A stretch of DNA of 64,000 nt from Rhodovulum sp. 12E13 (GTDB lineage Bacteria > Pseudomonadota > Alphaproteobacteria > Rhodobacterales > Rhodobacteraceae), in contig NZ_QPLK01000006.1 of the NCBI RefSeq assembly GCF_003340565.1, positions 62,001 through 126,000 on the forward strand. The letters are read 5' to 3'. Position 1 is the first letter of the stretch. Each line of letters opens with the position of its first letter. A program made the translations under genes and the position numbers. The notes below the pieces were generated by a model. The model did not search any database and had not been told where the DNA came from. It saw only the letters and a list, made by a program, of their open reading frames with translations. Below, in pieces: positions 8,577 to 17,587 of the stretch.

Positions 8577-9379
8577 TGGGCGTCGCCCCGTCCGCCATCG
8601 TCCATCCCACCGCCCTCGTCGAGGACGGCGCCGAGATCGGGGAGGGCGCCCATGTCGGCCCGTTCTGCGTGGTCGGGCCCGAGGTGCGCCTCGGCGCGCG
8701 CGTGACGCTCAAGAGCCATGTCGTGGTGACGGGCGACACCCGCATCGGCGACGAGACCGTCATCTTTCCCTTCGCCGTTCTGGGCGAGATCCCGCAGGAC
8801 CTGAAGTTCGGCGGCGAGAGAACACGCCTTGAGATCGGGGCGCGCAACCGTATCCGCGAGCATGTCACGATCCACACCGGCACCGGCGGGGGCGGAGGGC
8901 TGACGCGGGTGGGCGACGACTGCCTCATCATGGCCGGCGCGCATGTAGCCCATGACTGCCGGGTGGGCGACGGGGTGATCCTCGTCAACAACGCGGGCAT
9001 CGCGGGGCACGTCACGATCGAGGACGATGTGATCGTGGGCGGCCTGTCGGGCGTGCACCAGTGGGTGCGGATCGGGCGCGGCGCGATGATCGGCGCCGTC
9101 ACCTTCGTCGCGCACGACGTCATGCCCTATGGTCTCGTGCATGGCGAGCGGGGGCGGCTCGACGGGCTCAACCTCGTCGGGCTGAAGCGCAAGGGGCGGA
9201 GCCGCGAGGAAATCGCCGCGCTGCGCGCCGCCTTCGCGGCGCTTTCGGGCGGCGCGGGCGCCTTCCAGGAGCGGGCGCGCGCCCTCGACACCGACAGCGC
9301 GCTGGTGCGCGAGGTGGTGGATTTCGTCACCGCCGCGAGCGGGCGCTCCTTCCTGACGCCGCAGAGGGGCGAGGCGTGA
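8576..9379 (+). CDS. lpxA: UDP-N-acetylglucosamine acyltransferase
   Basis: First enzyme of lipid A synthesis: transfers a 3-hydroxyacyl chain from ACP to UDP-GlcNAc in the cytosol. The 267-residue product is a left-handed beta-helix protein with many hexapeptide repeats (for example IVHPTALVEDGAEIGEGAHVG). It carries the catalytic region MAGAHVAHDCRVG with His126 aligning to the general base, followed by the helical C-terminal region from about residue 195. The ATG overlaps the last base of the fabZ stop and its own stop overlaps the lpxI GTG start, so translation is probably coupled along fabZ-lpxA-lpxI-lpxB. Confidence 0.97.
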   Translation: MGVAPSAIVHPTALVEDGAEIGEGAHVGPFCVVGPEVRLGARVTLKSHVVVTGDTRIGDETVIFPFAVLGEIPQDLKFGGERTRLEIGARNRIREHVTIHTGTGGGGGLTRVGDDCLIMAGAHVAHDCRVGDGVILVNNAGIAGHVTIEDDVIVGGLSGVHQWVRIGRGAMIGAVTFVAHDVMPYGLVHGERGRLDGLNLVGLKRKGRSREEIAALRAAFAALSGGAGAFQERARALDTDSALVREVVDFVTAASGRSFLTPQRGEA

Positions 9380-10215
9380 CCCATATCGCCCTCGTCGCCG
9401 GACGGGGGGCGCTTCCGGCCCGGCTGATCGCCGCCTGCGAGGCGCGGGGCGACAGTGTGACCGTCTGCGGGCTCGACGGCTTTGCCCAGGACCTGCCGCG
9501 CAACGACAGGCCCTTCCGCCTCGAGACGCTGGGCCGCCTGCTGGCCGATCTGCAGGCCGAGGGCGCGCAGGAGGCCTGCCTCGCCGGCGCCGTGCAGCGC
9601 CCCCAACTCGACGCCTCTTGCATAGACCCGGCGACCCGGCCCCTCATGGAGCGCGTGACGGGGGCGCTCGCCGCGGGCGGCGACGACGGGGCGCTGCGCG
9701 TGCTGCTGTCGCTGTTCGAGGAGGCGGGGCTGGCCGTGCGCGGCGCGGCCGATCTCGTGCCGGGCCTCCTGCCGCCCGAAGGCGTGCTGACGGCACGCGA
9801 CCCCGCCGAGGGCCATGCCCGTGACGCCTCCCGCGCCGTGGAGACGCTCGCGCTCATGGGCCGGGCCGATGTCGGTCAGGCCTGCGTGGTGCGCGGCGGC
9901 CATGTGCTTGCCGTCGAGGCGCTGCCCGGCACCGACTGGATGCTCGAGAGCCTCGCCGCGCTTCCGCCCGACCTGCCGCAGCACCTCTGCGCCGGGGGTC
10001 TGCTCTACAAGGCGCCGAAGCCGGGGCAGGACCGGCGGGTCGACCTGCCGCTGATCGGCCCCGACACGGTCGCTGCCGCCGCGCGCGCCCGCCTCGACGG
10101 CATCGCGCTCGAGGCGGGCGGCGTGATGGTGCTCGACCGGGAGGAAACGGTGGCAGCGGCCGACGCGGCCGGCCTCTTCCTGTGGGTGCGCCGCGCCCAG
10201 CCCGACCCGGAATGA
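9376..10215 (+). CDS. lpxI: UDP-2,3-diacylglucosamine pyrophosphatase LpxI
   Basis: Hydrolyses UDP-2,3-diacylglucosamine to lipid X and UMP; LpxI (DUF1009) is the form found in alphaproteobacteria in place of LpxH. The 279-residue product starts with a GTG overlapping the lpxA stop (VTHIALVAGRGALPARLI) and contains ARDPAEGHARDASRAVE and KAPKPGQDRRVDLPLIGPDTV in the C-terminal half, where family members keep the catalytic residues. Position between lpxA and lpxB, with a 4-base overlap to lpxB, supports the call. Length is typical. Confidence 0.94.
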   Translation: MTHIALVAGRGALPARLIAACEARGDSVTVCGLDGFAQDLPRNDRPFRLETLGRLLADLQAEGAQEACLAGAVQRPQLDASCIDPATRPLMERVTGALAAGGDDGALRVLLSLFEEAGLAVRGAADLVPGLLPPEGVLTARDPAEGHARDASRAVETLALMGRADVGQACVVRGGHVLAVEALPGTDWMLESLAALPPDLPQHLCAGGLLYKAPKPGQDRRVDLPLIGPDTVAAAARARLDGIALEAGGVMVLDREETVAAADAAGLFLWVRRAQPDPE

Positions 10216-11363
10216 TCCGTGCCTTCCTGATCGCGGGCGAGCCCTCGGGCGACCGGCTGGGCGCCGCGCTCATGGCGGGCCTTGCGGAGCTCGCGCCGGG
10301 CACCGCGTTTTCCGGCGTGGGCGGGCCGGAGATGGCGGGGCAGGGGCTGCGCTCGCTCTTCCCGATGGAGGAGCTGTCGGTGATGGGGTTGGCCGAGGTG
10401 CTGCCGAAATACGTCGCGCTGAAGCGGCGGATCGCGCAGACCGCGGAGGCGGTCGTCGATGCGGCGCCCGACGTGCTGATCGGCATCGACAGTCCCGATT
10501 TCTGCCTGCGGGTGGCAAGGGCGGTGCGCGCGCAGCGCCCCGGCCAGCGGATCGTCCATTACGTCGCGCCCTCGGTCTGGGCGTGGCGGCCGAGGCGGGC
10601 GGAGAAGATGGCGGACCGCGTCGACCAGGTGCTCGCGCTCCTGCCCTTCGAGCCGCCGCTGATGGAGGCCGCCGGCGTGCGCTGCGATTTCGTGGGCCAC
10701 CCCGTGGCCGCCGAGCCGGTCGCGACCGCGGCAGAGATCGCCGCCTTCCGCAGCGCCCACGCTCTCGGCGACGCGCCGATCCTCGCCGTGCTGCCGGGCT
10801 CGCGGCGGGGCGAGATCGCCCGGCTCGTCTCGCGCTTCGGCGCGGCGCTCGCGCGTGTCGCCCGGCCCGACCTGAAGGTGATCGTGCCGACGCTGCCGCA
10901 TCTGGAGAGCCGGCTGCGGCAGGAGGTTGCAGGCTGGCCGGGCGCCCCGGTCGTGCTCGTGCCCGACGCGGCCGCCAGGCGCGCCGCCTTCGCAGCGGCC
11001 GACGCCGCTCTGGCCGCCTCCGGCACGGTGTCGCTCGAGCTCGCCGCGGCCGACACGCCCATGGCCATCGCCTACGACATGGCGCCCCTGACCCGCGCCA
11101 TCGTCTCGCGCATGCTGCGGATCGACACCGTCACGCTGGTCAACCTCGTCTCCGAGACGCGCGTCGTGCCCGAATGTCTCGGCCGCGATTGCACCCCCGA
11201 TTGCATCGCCCGTGCCCTCGCCTCGGTGCTGGCCGAGCCCGCCCCACAGCGCGCCGCCATGGCCCTCACGATGGAGCGGCTGGGAAGGGGAGGCGCGCCG
11301 CCCGGCCTGCGGGCCGCCCGGGCGGTGCTCGACGGGCTGGAGCAGGGGGCGCCTCCCGCCTGA
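10212..11363 (+). CDS. lpxB: Lipid-A-disaccharide synthase
   Basis: Glycosyltransferase of the GT19 family that joins UDP-2,3-diacylglucosamine and lipid X into the lipid A disaccharide at the inner face of the cytoplasmic membrane. The 383-residue product begins MIRAFLIAGEPSGD, the hallmark of LpxB. It also shows GVGGPEMAGQG, YVAPSVWAWRPRRA and the nucleotide-binding LPGSRRGEI near residue 197, plus ASGTVSLELA in the C-terminal half. The ATG overlaps the lpxI stop. It is the last gene of the co-directional envelope block; 232 bases separate it from the next gene. Confidence 0.97.
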   Translation: MIRAFLIAGEPSGDRLGAALMAGLAELAPGTAFSGVGGPEMAGQGLRSLFPMEELSVMGLAEVLPKYVALKRRIAQTAEAVVDAAPDVLIGIDSPDFCLRVARAVRAQRPGQRIVHYVAPSVWAWRPRRAEKMADRVDQVLALLPFEPPLMEAAGVRCDFVGHPVAAEPVATAAEIAAFRSAHALGDAPILAVLPGSRRGEIARLVSRFGAALARVARPDLKVIVPTLPHLESRLRQEVAGWPGAPVVLVPDAAARRAAFAAADAALAASGTVSLELAAADTPMAIAYDMAPLTRAIVSRMLRIDTVTLVNLVSETRVVPECLGRDCTPDCIARALASVLAEPAPQRAAMALTMERLGRGGAPPGLRAARAVLDGLEQGAPPA

Positions 11364-11595
11364 TTTCCGGTCACGGACGCCTGCCGACTGCCTGCCGCAA
11401 GGGCAGGTGTCGCGCCGCGGCGCGGCGATGTCGTTTTCGCTGCGTCTGCCGCCGATCATCCGTGACACTGGGCCCGTATCGGCCTGGCCGCGCCGCCCGG
11501 TGCCGACCCCGCGAAAAGAGACCTCACCGGCCCGGACAGGCCGGCCGCGTCCCACCGCGCGCCCCGAGGGGCGCCCCGTCGAGAGGTGTCCGCCC

Positions 11596-12456
11596 ATGAT
11601 CGTCTTCGTCGACATGGAGCCCCACGGCTCTCACATCGCCCCCGGGATCAGCCGGATGTGGGCGGAGCATACGCTCAAGGCCAAATACCGGCTGGAAGAG
11701 ATTGCCGCGTGCCCGGTGCTCATCGTCCGCCACGATCGCTTCACGGCCGACATGCCGGCGCGAATGGGGGCGCGTGCGGTCATCCTCGGCGGCCACATGA
11801 CCGAGGTGTCGGATTACGCCCCCGGCACGCGCGACGCGGTGCTGGCCTATGCGCGCGATCCCGACCTGCCGCTCCTGGGCATCTGCGGCGGCCACCAGCT
11901 GATCGCCGAGGCGCATGGCGGGCGCACCGGGCCGATCACGCCGGGCACCGTGCCGGCGGCCGACCTGCCCTGCCTCGCCTCGTCCGACCTGCGCGAGCTC
12001 CGGGTCGAGAGCCCGCACGGCCGGGTGGGTTATCTCGCCGCCCACCGCGCCGAGGCGCACCCGCTGTTCGACGCGCTGCCCGAGAGCCCGCGCTTCCTGC
12101 ATGTCCATTACTGGCACGTCTGCGAGGTGCCGCCGGGCTTCCGCGTGCTGGCGCGCTCGGCCGACGGGGTCGTGCAGGCGATGGCGCACGAGAGCCGGCC
12201 GATCTTCGGCACCCAGTTCCACCCCGAGGGGTTTTCCGCCGACGTGCCCGAGGGCGCGGCGCTGCTCGCCGCCTTCCTGCACGGCGACTGGACGGCGCCG
12301 CGCCCGACGCATATGCCCGAGGCGCCCGCGCCCCGCCCGCTGCCGGCCATGATGCACCCGGCCGCGATCGGGGCGATGCCGACCACGGTCGCCGATCCGC
12401 TGGGCCACGCGCCCGAGCACCACGCGCCCCTGCACGCCCCCGCGACCGAGGGCTGA
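11596..12456 (+). CDS. Class I glutamine amidotransferase domain protein
   Basis: A stand-alone amidotransferase domain with an intact triad: Cys97 in LGICGGHQL (the nucleophile elbow), and His209 and Glu211 in QFHPEG. It could release ammonia from glutamine or hydrolyse another gamma-glutamyl amide; no synthetase partner lies beside it, so the acceptor is unknown. The chosen ATG follows GAGAGG and starts with a sensible beta-strand (MIVFVDMEPH); the longer upstream frame is arginine/proline noise. Of 286 residues, the last 60 or so are rich in proline, alanine and histidine and lie outside the domain. It could equally be called a GMP-synthase-like amidotransferase. Confidence 0.82.
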   Translation: MIVFVDMEPHGSHIAPGISRMWAEHTLKAKYRLEEIAACPVLIVRHDRFTADMPARMGARAVILGGHMTEVSDYAPGTRDAVLAYARDPDLPLLGICGGHQLIAEAHGGRTGPITPGTVPAADLPCLASSDLRELRVESPHGRVGYLAAHRAEAHPLFDALPESPRFLHVHYWHVCEVPPGFRVLARSADGVVQAMAHESRPIFGTQFHPEGFSADVPEGAALLAAFLHGDWTAPRPTHMPEAPAPRPLPAMMHPAAIGAMPTTVADPLGHAPEHHAPLHAPATEG

Positions 12457-12512
12457 TCTCCGCGGGGGGCGGGGCATGCGCGCTGCCTCGCGCGCCCGTG
12501 CCCCGCCCCCTG

Positions 12513-12540
12513 CTTCTTTCTGTTTCAAATACGCATGGCG
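12513..12540. repeat. Intergenic CTTCTTTCTGTT(C/T)CAAATACGC element, copy 2
   Basis: The core CTTCTTTCTGTTTCAAATAC has one substitution against the copy at 544-574. It lies between the convergent amidotransferase gene and mnmA, just before the mnmA 3' end. That position suits an element acting at the ends of transcripts. Confidence 0.6.
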
Positions 12541-12565
12541 AGGCGCCGGCCCGAGGACGCGGCGG

Positions 12566-13708
12566 TCAGCCCTTGTGGATCCAACCGCCGCCGAAGACGC
12601 GGGTGCCGCCCGTCGCGTGGAAGACGCAGGCCTGGCCTGGGCTGACGCCTTCCTCGGCCACGATCAGCTCCACCTCGCCCGTGGTCGGGCCGGTGGGGCG
12701 CAGGATCGCCTCGCGCGGCGGCCGGGTGGAGCGGATCCGGGCCGAAAGGTGCCATTCGGCGCGCGACTCGAGGGCCGCGTCGCCCAGCCAGTTGATCTCC
12801 TTCACGGGGACGGTGCGTGTGGCCAGCGCCTCCTTCGGGCCAACGATCACGCGCCGCGCCTCGGGGTCGAGCTTGACGACGTAGAGCGGCTCGGACAGCC
12901 CGCCGATGCCGAGACCCCGCCGCTGCCCGATCGTGTAGTGGATCACGCCGCGGTGTTCGCCCAGCACCCGTCCGTCGAGATGCACGATCTCGCCCGGCTC
13001 TCCCGCGCCGGGGCGCAGCTTCTCGATGACGGAGGCGTAATCGCCGTTCGGCACGAAGCAGATATCCTGGCTGTCGGGCTTGTCGGCCACCGCCAGCCCG
13101 TGCTTCGCCGCCAGCGCCCGTGTCTCGGCCTTGGTCGCGAGCCCGCCCAGCGGGAAGCGCAGGAAGGCGAGCTGCTCGGCCGTCGTCGAGAACAGGAAAT
13201 ACGACTGATCGCGCGCGGGGTCGGCTGCCATGTGCAGCTCCGGGCCGCGCGGTCCGGCCTCTCGGCGAATGTAGTGCCCCGTGGCCATGCAGTCGGCGTC
13301 GAGGTCGCGCGCCGTCTCCAGCAGGTCGCGAAACTTCACCCGCTCGTTGCAGCGGATGCAGGGCACCGGCGTCGCCCCGCCCAGATAGCTGTCGGCGAAC
13401 TCGTCGATCACCGCTTCGCGAAAGGCATTCTCGTAGTCGAGCACGTAATGGGGAAAGCCCATAGCCTCGGCCACGCGGCGCGCATCGTGGATGTCGCGCC
13501 CCGCGCAGCAGGCGCCCTTTTTCGCCAGCGCCGCGCCATGATCGTAGAGCTGCAGCGTCACGCCCACCACGTCGTAGCCCTCGGCCGCGAGCTCGGCCGC
13601 GACCACGGAGGAATCGACGCCGCCCGACATCGCCACCACCACCCGCGTCTCGGCGGGGGGCTTGGCGAAGCCGAGCGAATTGGTCGTCACGTCGGTGTCG
13701 AGCGCCAT
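12566..13708 (-). CDS. mnmA: tRNA-specific 2-thiouridylase MnmA
   Basis: Catalyses 2-thiolation of U34 in tRNAs for Lys, Glu and Gln, using ATP and sulfur relayed from a cysteine desulfurase; cytosolic. The 380-residue protein has the PP-loop SGGVDSS (28-34), a first catalytic cysteine in [11 protein letters not shown] (Cys120) and the second in [12 protein letters not shown], plus ATGHYIRR. The chosen ATG at 13708 gives the usual length, while an upstream extension would run through sciP promoter DNA. It is divergent from sciP, with 142 bases between the two starts. Confidence 0.97.
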   Translation of the reverse strand: MALDTDVTTNSLGFAKPPAETRVVVAMSGGVDSSVVAAELAAEGYDVVGVTLQLYDHGAALAKKGACCAGRDIHDARRVAEAMGFPHYVLDYENAFREAVIDEFADSYLGGATPVPCIRCNERVKFRDLLETARDLDADCMATGHYIRREAGPRGPELHMAADPARDQSYFLFSTTAEQLAFLRFPLGGLATKAETRALAAKHGLAVADKPDSQDICFVPNGDYASVIEKLRPGAGEPGEIVHLDGRVLGEHRGVIHYTIGQRRGLGIGGLSEPLYVVKLDPEARRVIVGPKEALATRTVPVKEINWLGDAALESRAEWHLSARIRSTRPPREAILRPTGPTTGEVELIVAEEGVSPGQACVFHATGGTRVFGGGWIHKG

Positions 13709-13850
13709 GGGACAGGTCCGATCGGTGGGAGGGCAGGGCGGAACCGCGCGGGGAATATAGGAAAATTGCCCATACTCGCAACCGGCGCATTCAGCCAGCG
13801 TTAAGCGGCGCACGCCAAGCCTCCCTTCTGCGAGTTGGGAGATCGAGCGG

Positions 13851-14144
13851 ATGTTCATCAAGAAGATCGACGGCCCGCGTGCCGTGACATTGCCCGACGG
13901 CTCGATCATGACCCGGGCCGACCTGCCCCCCGACGACACGCGCCGCTGGGTGGCCAGCCGCAAGGCAGCGGTCGTGCGGGCGGTGCGCTACGGCCTGATC
14001 ACGCTGGACGAGGCGAAATCGCGCTACGGCCTGTCGCAGGAAGAGTTCGAAAGCTGGGCCAACGCCGTTGCCGAACATGGCGAGCAGGCGCTCAAGACGA
14101 CCGCCCTGCAGAAGTATCGCTCGCCCCAGCCCCCGTCGGAGTGA
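13851..14144 (+). CDS. sciP: CtrA inhibitor SciP (DUF1153)
   Basis: Small helix-turn-helix protein which in Caulobacter binds CtrA and blocks its activation of target promoters, shaping cell-cycle timing. The 97-residue product matches the DUF1153 pattern across its length: [58 protein letters not shown] and [19 protein letters not shown]. The ATG follows a GGGAG-type site. The gene lies directly upstream of ctrA on the same strand, 295 bases apart. In Rhodobacteraceae the CtrA pathway usually controls motility and gene-transfer-agent genes rather than viability, so SciP would act there; that is inference. Confidence 0.93.
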   Translation: MFIKKIDGPRAVTLPDGSIMTRADLPPDDTRRWVASRKAAVVRAVRYGLITLDEAKSRYGLSQEEFESWANAVAEHGEQALKTTALQKYRSPQPPSE

Positions 14145-14353
14145 CCGGCCCCGCTTCCCATGGGCCGACACAGCACCGCTCGCGGCCCGCGAGACCCGGC
14201 GGCGCGATACGCTCGGAAGGCAAGAATGTCCGCCGTTCCGCGCGACCGGAGGCGCGTTGCGGCCGTGTTCGGACCTTCCTGGTGCGGCAAAACCACGCAG
14301 ACCTGCGGATCGGCTGGCTCGGGGGAACGGTTTTGGCAACCATGAGTTGTGCC

Positions 14354-14358
14354 GATTC
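14354..14358. promoter_or_regulatory. GANTC methylation site upstream of ctrA
   Basis: GATTC, a potential CcrM adenine-methylation site, lies 82 bases before the ctrA ATG and 14 bases before the CtrA-like box. In Caulobacter a GANTC in the ctrA P1 promoter couples transcription to replication. A single GANTC can occur by chance, so weight rests on the combination. Confidence 0.35.
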
Positions 14359-14371
14359 ATGCTCAAGGCGA

Positions 14372-14390
14372 GTAACGACAAATTAACCAT
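14372..14390 (+). promoter_or_regulatory. CtrA-like box upstream of ctrA
   Basis: GTAA, seven bases, then TTAACCAT: the CtrA consensus TTAA-N7-TTAA with one mismatch in the first half, and with the extended CCAT after the second half. It ends 49 bases before the ctrA start, in an AT-rich patch. It suggests autoregulation of ctrA, possibly modulated by SciP encoded just upstream. Confidence 0.5.
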
Positions 14391-14439
14391 TTGCGGGGAA
14401 TGTTCGTCGCGTAAGGGACGGCTAGCGGAGGTTGACGAG

Positions 14440-15156
14440 ATGCGCGTTCTGCTCGTGGAAGACGATCCTGCGACGGCGAAGAGCATCGAGATGATGCTCA
14501 CCCACGCCAATCTGAACGTCTACACGACGGATCTGGGCGAAGAGGGGATCGATCTCGCAAAGCTCTACGACTACGACCTGATCCTGCTGGATCTCGGCCT
14601 GCCCGACATGACGGGCCACGAGGTGCTGCGCGCGCTGCGCCTCGCCCGGGTCGAGACGCCGATCCTGATCCTGTCGGGGGCCGACGACACCGACAACAAG
14701 GTCAAGGGCTTCGGCTTCGGCGCCGACGACTACCTCACCAAGCCGTTCCACCGCGAGGAACTCGTCGCGCGGATCCATGCCATCATCCGCCGCTCCAAGG
14801 GCCATGCGCAGTCGATCATTCGCACCGGAAAGGTGACGGTGAATCTCGACGCCAAGACGGTCGAGGTGTCTGGCCGGCCCGTGCACCTGACCGGCAAGGA
14901 ATACCAGATGCTCGAGCTGCTGTCGCTGCGCAAGGGCACCACGCTGACCAAGGAGATGTTCCTCAACCATCTCTACGGCGGCATGGACGAGCCCGAGCTC
15001 AAGATCATCGACGTCTTCATCTGCAAGCTGCGCAAGAAGCTCTCCGCCGCCACCGACGGCGACAACTACATCGAGACGGTCTGGGGCCGGGGCTACGTTC
15101 TGCGCGATCCCGAACCCGGCGTCGACGCGGGCGACGCGGTGGCGCTCGGCGCCTGA
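14440..15156 (+). CDS. ctrA: Cell-cycle response regulator CtrA
   Basis: OmpR/PhoB-type transcription factor, phosphorylated through the CckA-ChpT relay. The 238-residue protein starts [20 protein letters not shown] and has a receiver domain (1-115) with phosphoacceptor Asp51 in [10 protein letters not shown], Thr/Ser and Lys105-type residues ([14 protein letters not shown]), and a winged-helix domain (about 125-230) with [18 protein letters not shown] and CKLRKKL, close to other CtrA proteins. The chosen ATG follows GCGGAGG; longer upstream starts would run through the regulatory region. It has its own CtrA-like box and GANTC site, and sciP upstream. Confidence 0.98.
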   Translation: MRVLLVEDDPATAKSIEMMLTHANLNVYTTDLGEEGIDLAKLYDYDLILLDLGLPDMTGHEVLRALRLARVETPILILSGADDTDNKVKGFGFGADDYLTKPFHREELVARIHAIIRRSKGHAQSIIRTGKVTVNLDAKTVEVSGRPVHLTGKEYQMLELLSLRKGTTLTKEMFLNHLYGGMDEPELKIIDVFICKLRKKLSAATDGDNYIETVWGRGYVLRDPEPGVDAGDAVALGA

Positions 15157-15243
15157 GCCGCGGCGGCCGTCGCGCCGACGCGCCTGTCCGCCCTCTCTCT
15201 TGCCCGTCTTTCGAAGCGGTGGCCGATGGGCTAAGGCCGCGCC

Positions 15244-15936
15244 ATGTCCGACCCAGACGCGGCGCAGCCGCCTTTCGACATCGTGCCCGAACCGCTCTGC
15301 ATCGCGGGCCTCGCCGTCGCCCGCGGCGGGGTGCCGGTGCTTGCCGGCCTCGAAGCCGAGGTCGCCCCGGGGGAAGCGCTGATCCTGCGGGGGCCGAACG
15401 GGTCGGGCAAGACGACGCTCCTGCGCACGCTCGCCGGCCTGCAGCCGCCCGCCGACGGTATCGTCGCCCCCGGGGCAGACGCGATGGCCTATGCCTCGCA
15501 TGCCGACGGCATCAAGGCGACGCTCACGGTGCAGGAAAACCTCCGGTTCTGGGCGCGCATCCACGGCCACGCCGAGATCGCCCCCGCGCTTGCCGCCTTC
15601 GACCTAGCCGCCCTCGCCGACCGGCCGGCCGCGGCGCTCTCGGCCGGGCAGAAGCGCCGGCTCGGCCTCGCCCGGATGGTGCTGACGCGCCGCCCCGTCT
15701 GGCTGTTCGACGAGCCGACGGTCTCGCTCGACCGCGATGCCGTCGCCCGCTTCGCCACCGCCGTGACCGCGCATCTGCGCCGGGGCGGCCTCGCCGTGAT
15801 CGCCACCCACATCGACCTCGGTCTGCCGCACGCCCGCACGCTAGACGTCACCCCCTTCCGCGCTACCGCGCTGCCCGGCAAGGCGGCACATGCCGCCGAC
15901 GCCTTCGGCGACGACGACGGGAGCGCCTACCTGTGA
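15244..15936 (+). CDS. ccmA: Heme exporter ATP-binding protein CcmA
   Basis: ATPase of the CcmABCD complex, which releases heme-loaded CcmE for cytochrome c maturation. The 230-residue ABC protein has Walker [10 protein letters not shown] (50-58), signature LSAGQ (132-136) followed by KRRLGLAR, and Walker B VWLFDEP (152-158). Its stop overlaps the GTG start of ccmB, the expected partner. First gene of the ccmABCDG run, 87 bases after ctrA; transcription could be independent, but no promoter is clear. Confidence 0.95.
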   Translation: MSDPDAAQPPFDIVPEPLCIAGLAVARGGVPVLAGLEAEVAPGEALILRGPNGSGKTTLLRTLAGLQPPADGIVAPGADAMAYASHADGIKATLTVQENLRFWARIHGHAEIAPALAAFDLAALADRPAAALSAGQKRRLGLARMVLTRRPVWLFDEPTVSLDRDAVARFATAVTAHLRRGGLAVIATHIDLGLPHARTLDVTPFRATALPGKAAHAADAFGDDDGSAYL

Positions 15937-16589
15937 TCGCGCTGCTGGCCCGCGACCTGAGGCTCTCGATCCGGGCCGGCGGCGGCTTCGGCCTGGCGCT
16001 CGCCTTCTTCCTGATCGTCGTCACGCTCACGCCCTTTGCCGTCGGCCCGAACACCGCGACGCTCTCTCTCATCGCGCCCGGCATCCTTTGGCTCGGCGCG
16101 CTGCTGGCCTGTCTGCTCTCGCTCGACCGCATCTTCGCGCTCGACTGGGAGGACGGCGCGCTCGACCTCGTCGCCACCTCGCCGCTGCCGCTCGAGGGCG
16201 CCGCAGCGATCAAGGCCGCGGCCCACTGGCTGACGACGGGCCTGCCCCTGACGCTCGCCGCGCCCGCCCTCGGCGTGTTGCTCAACCTGCCGCCGCAGGG
16301 CTTTGTCTGGCTCGCGCTGTCGCTCGCCCTCGGCACGCCGGCGCTCTCGGTCATCGGCACGTTCGGCGCGGCGCTGACGGTCGGCGTCAAGCGCGGGGGC
16401 CTGCTGATGTCGCTGATCGTGCTGCCGCTCTACGTGCCCACGCTGATCTTCGGCGCCGAGGTGGCCCGCCGGGGCGCCGAGGCGCAGGCGACCGCCACCC
16501 CGCTCGCCGCGCTTGCCGCCATCTCGCTCGCCTGCGTGGCTTTGCTTCCGTTCGCGGCGGCCGCCGCGCTCCGCGTCAACCTGCGCTGA
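15933..16589 (+). CDS. ccmB: Heme exporter membrane protein CcmB
   Basis: Membrane subunit of the CcmAB transporter-like unit. The 218-residue product starts with a GTG overlapping the ccmA stop and shows the CcmB opening ([24 protein letters not shown]) and about six hydrophobic segments. It also has [25 protein letters not shown] between the second and third segments, typical of the family, and [19 protein letters not shown]. It acts with CcmA, CcmC and CcmD in the cytoplasmic membrane. Length is normal. Confidence 0.95.
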   Translation: MIALLARDLRLSIRAGGGFGLALAFFLIVVTLTPFAVGPNTATLSLIAPGILWLGALLACLLSLDRIFALDWEDGALDLVATSPLPLEGAAAIKAAAHWLTTGLPLTLAAPALGVLLNLPPQGFVWLALSLALGTPALSVIGTFGAALTVGVKRGGLLMSLIVLPLYVPTLIFGAEVARRGAEAQATATPLAALAAISLACVALLPFAAAAALRVNLR

Positions 16590-16643
16590 GGGAGCACGAC
16601 CATGTCAGTTGCCCCCGCGTGCCCGCGCACATAAGTTCCGCCC

Positions 16644-17378
16644 ATGTCGATCTGGGAATATGCCAACCCCACCAAGTTCATGCGCGTCACCGGCGTCGCG
16701 TTGCCCTGGCTCTGGGCGCTGACCGCGGTGTGCCTGACCGTGGGTCTGACCTGGGGCTTTTTCTTCACGCCCGACGATTTCCGCCAGGGATCGACGGTCA
16801 AGATCATCTACCTGCATGTGCCCTCGGCGCTGATGGGCATCAACGCGTGGCTTATGATGCTGGCGACCTCGCTGATCTGGCTGATCCGCCGGCACCATGT
16901 CAGCGCGCTCGCCGCCAAGGCCGCCGCGCCCGTCGGCGCGACGTTCACGCTGATCGCGCTGGCGACAGGCGCGCTCTGGGGGCAGCCGATGTGGGGCACA
17001 TGGTGGGAATGGGACCCGCGGCTCACCTCGTTCCTCGTGCTGTTCCTGTTCTACCTCGGCTACATGGCGCTCTGGGCCGCCATCGAGGACCCAGACACCG
17101 CGGCCGACCTGACCTCGGTGCTCTGCCTCGTGGGCTCGGTCTTCGCGGTCCTCAGCCGTTACGCGCTGGTGTTCTGGAATCAAGGGCTGCACCAGGGCGC
17201 CTCGCTCAGCCTCGACGCGGAGGAAAACGTGGCAGACGTGTTCTGGTACCCGCTGCTCGTCTGCATCGCGGGGTTCGTGCTGCTCTTCGTGGCGCTCGTC
17301 TTCCTGCGCACGCGGACCGAGATCCGCGCCCGCCGGATCAAGGCGCTGGAAACCCGGGCGAGGATATCGGCCGCATGA
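16644..17378 (+). CDS. ccmC: Heme exporter protein CcmC
   Basis: Heme-handling membrane protein that loads heme onto the chaperone CcmE. The 244-residue product has six membrane segments, the tryptophan-rich motif WGTWWEWDPR (117-126) facing the periplasm, and two conserved histidines flanking it: His58 in IIYLHVPSA and one in NQGLHQGASL, the likely axial heme ligands. It follows ccmB by 54 bases, and its stop overlaps the ccmD start. CcmF and NrfE share the WWD domain but are far longer, so CcmC is the clear call. Confidence 0.96.
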   Translation: MSIWEYANPTKFMRVTGVALPWLWALTAVCLTVGLTWGFFFTPDDFRQGSTVKIIYLHVPSALMGINAWLMMLATSLIWLIRRHHVSALAAKAAAPVGATFTLIALATGALWGQPMWGTWWEWDPRLTSFLVLFLFYLGYMALWAAIEDPDTAADLTSVLCLVGSVFAVLSRYALVFWNQGLHQGASLSLDAEENVADVFWYPLLVCIAGFVLLFVALVFLRTRTEIRARRIKALETRARISAA

Positions 17379-17587
17379 TGCCCGATCTTGGAAAATACGC
17401 GCTGTGGGTTCTGTCGGCCTACGGCGTGTCGATTGCCCTGCTGGCCTCGATCACAATGCTGTCGATCCTGCAGGCACGGCGGACGCGGCGCGCGCTGCAG
17501 GCGATGGAGGAAGGGCGCAAGCCCGGTCGCCGCGATGGCGCCCGATCAGAGGCCCCCGGCACCGTCAAGGAGGCCGCCAATGGCTAG
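17375..17587 (+). CDS. ccmD: Heme exporter protein CcmD
   Basis: Small membrane protein that stabilises the CcmABC-CcmE complex. The 70-residue product has one membrane segment (about residues 8-31, YALWVLSAYGVSIALLASIT) followed by a basic cytosolic stretch (LQARRTRRALQAMEEGRK), the standard CcmD pattern. The ATG at 17375 overlaps the ccmC stop; a second ATG follows immediately. Its 3' end overlaps the ccmG start by 8 bases. It is recognised by position and architecture rather than catalytic residues. Confidence 0.9.
   Translation: MMPDLGKYALWVLSAYGVSIALLASITMLSILQARRTRRALQAMEEGRKPGRRDGARSEAPGTVKEAANG

Noticed and set aside
11391-11407. Terminator after lpxB (CCTGCC/GGCAGG hairpin)
   Set aside because: Only a 6-bp stem with no T-tract; such stems are frequent by chance in this GC-rich DNA.
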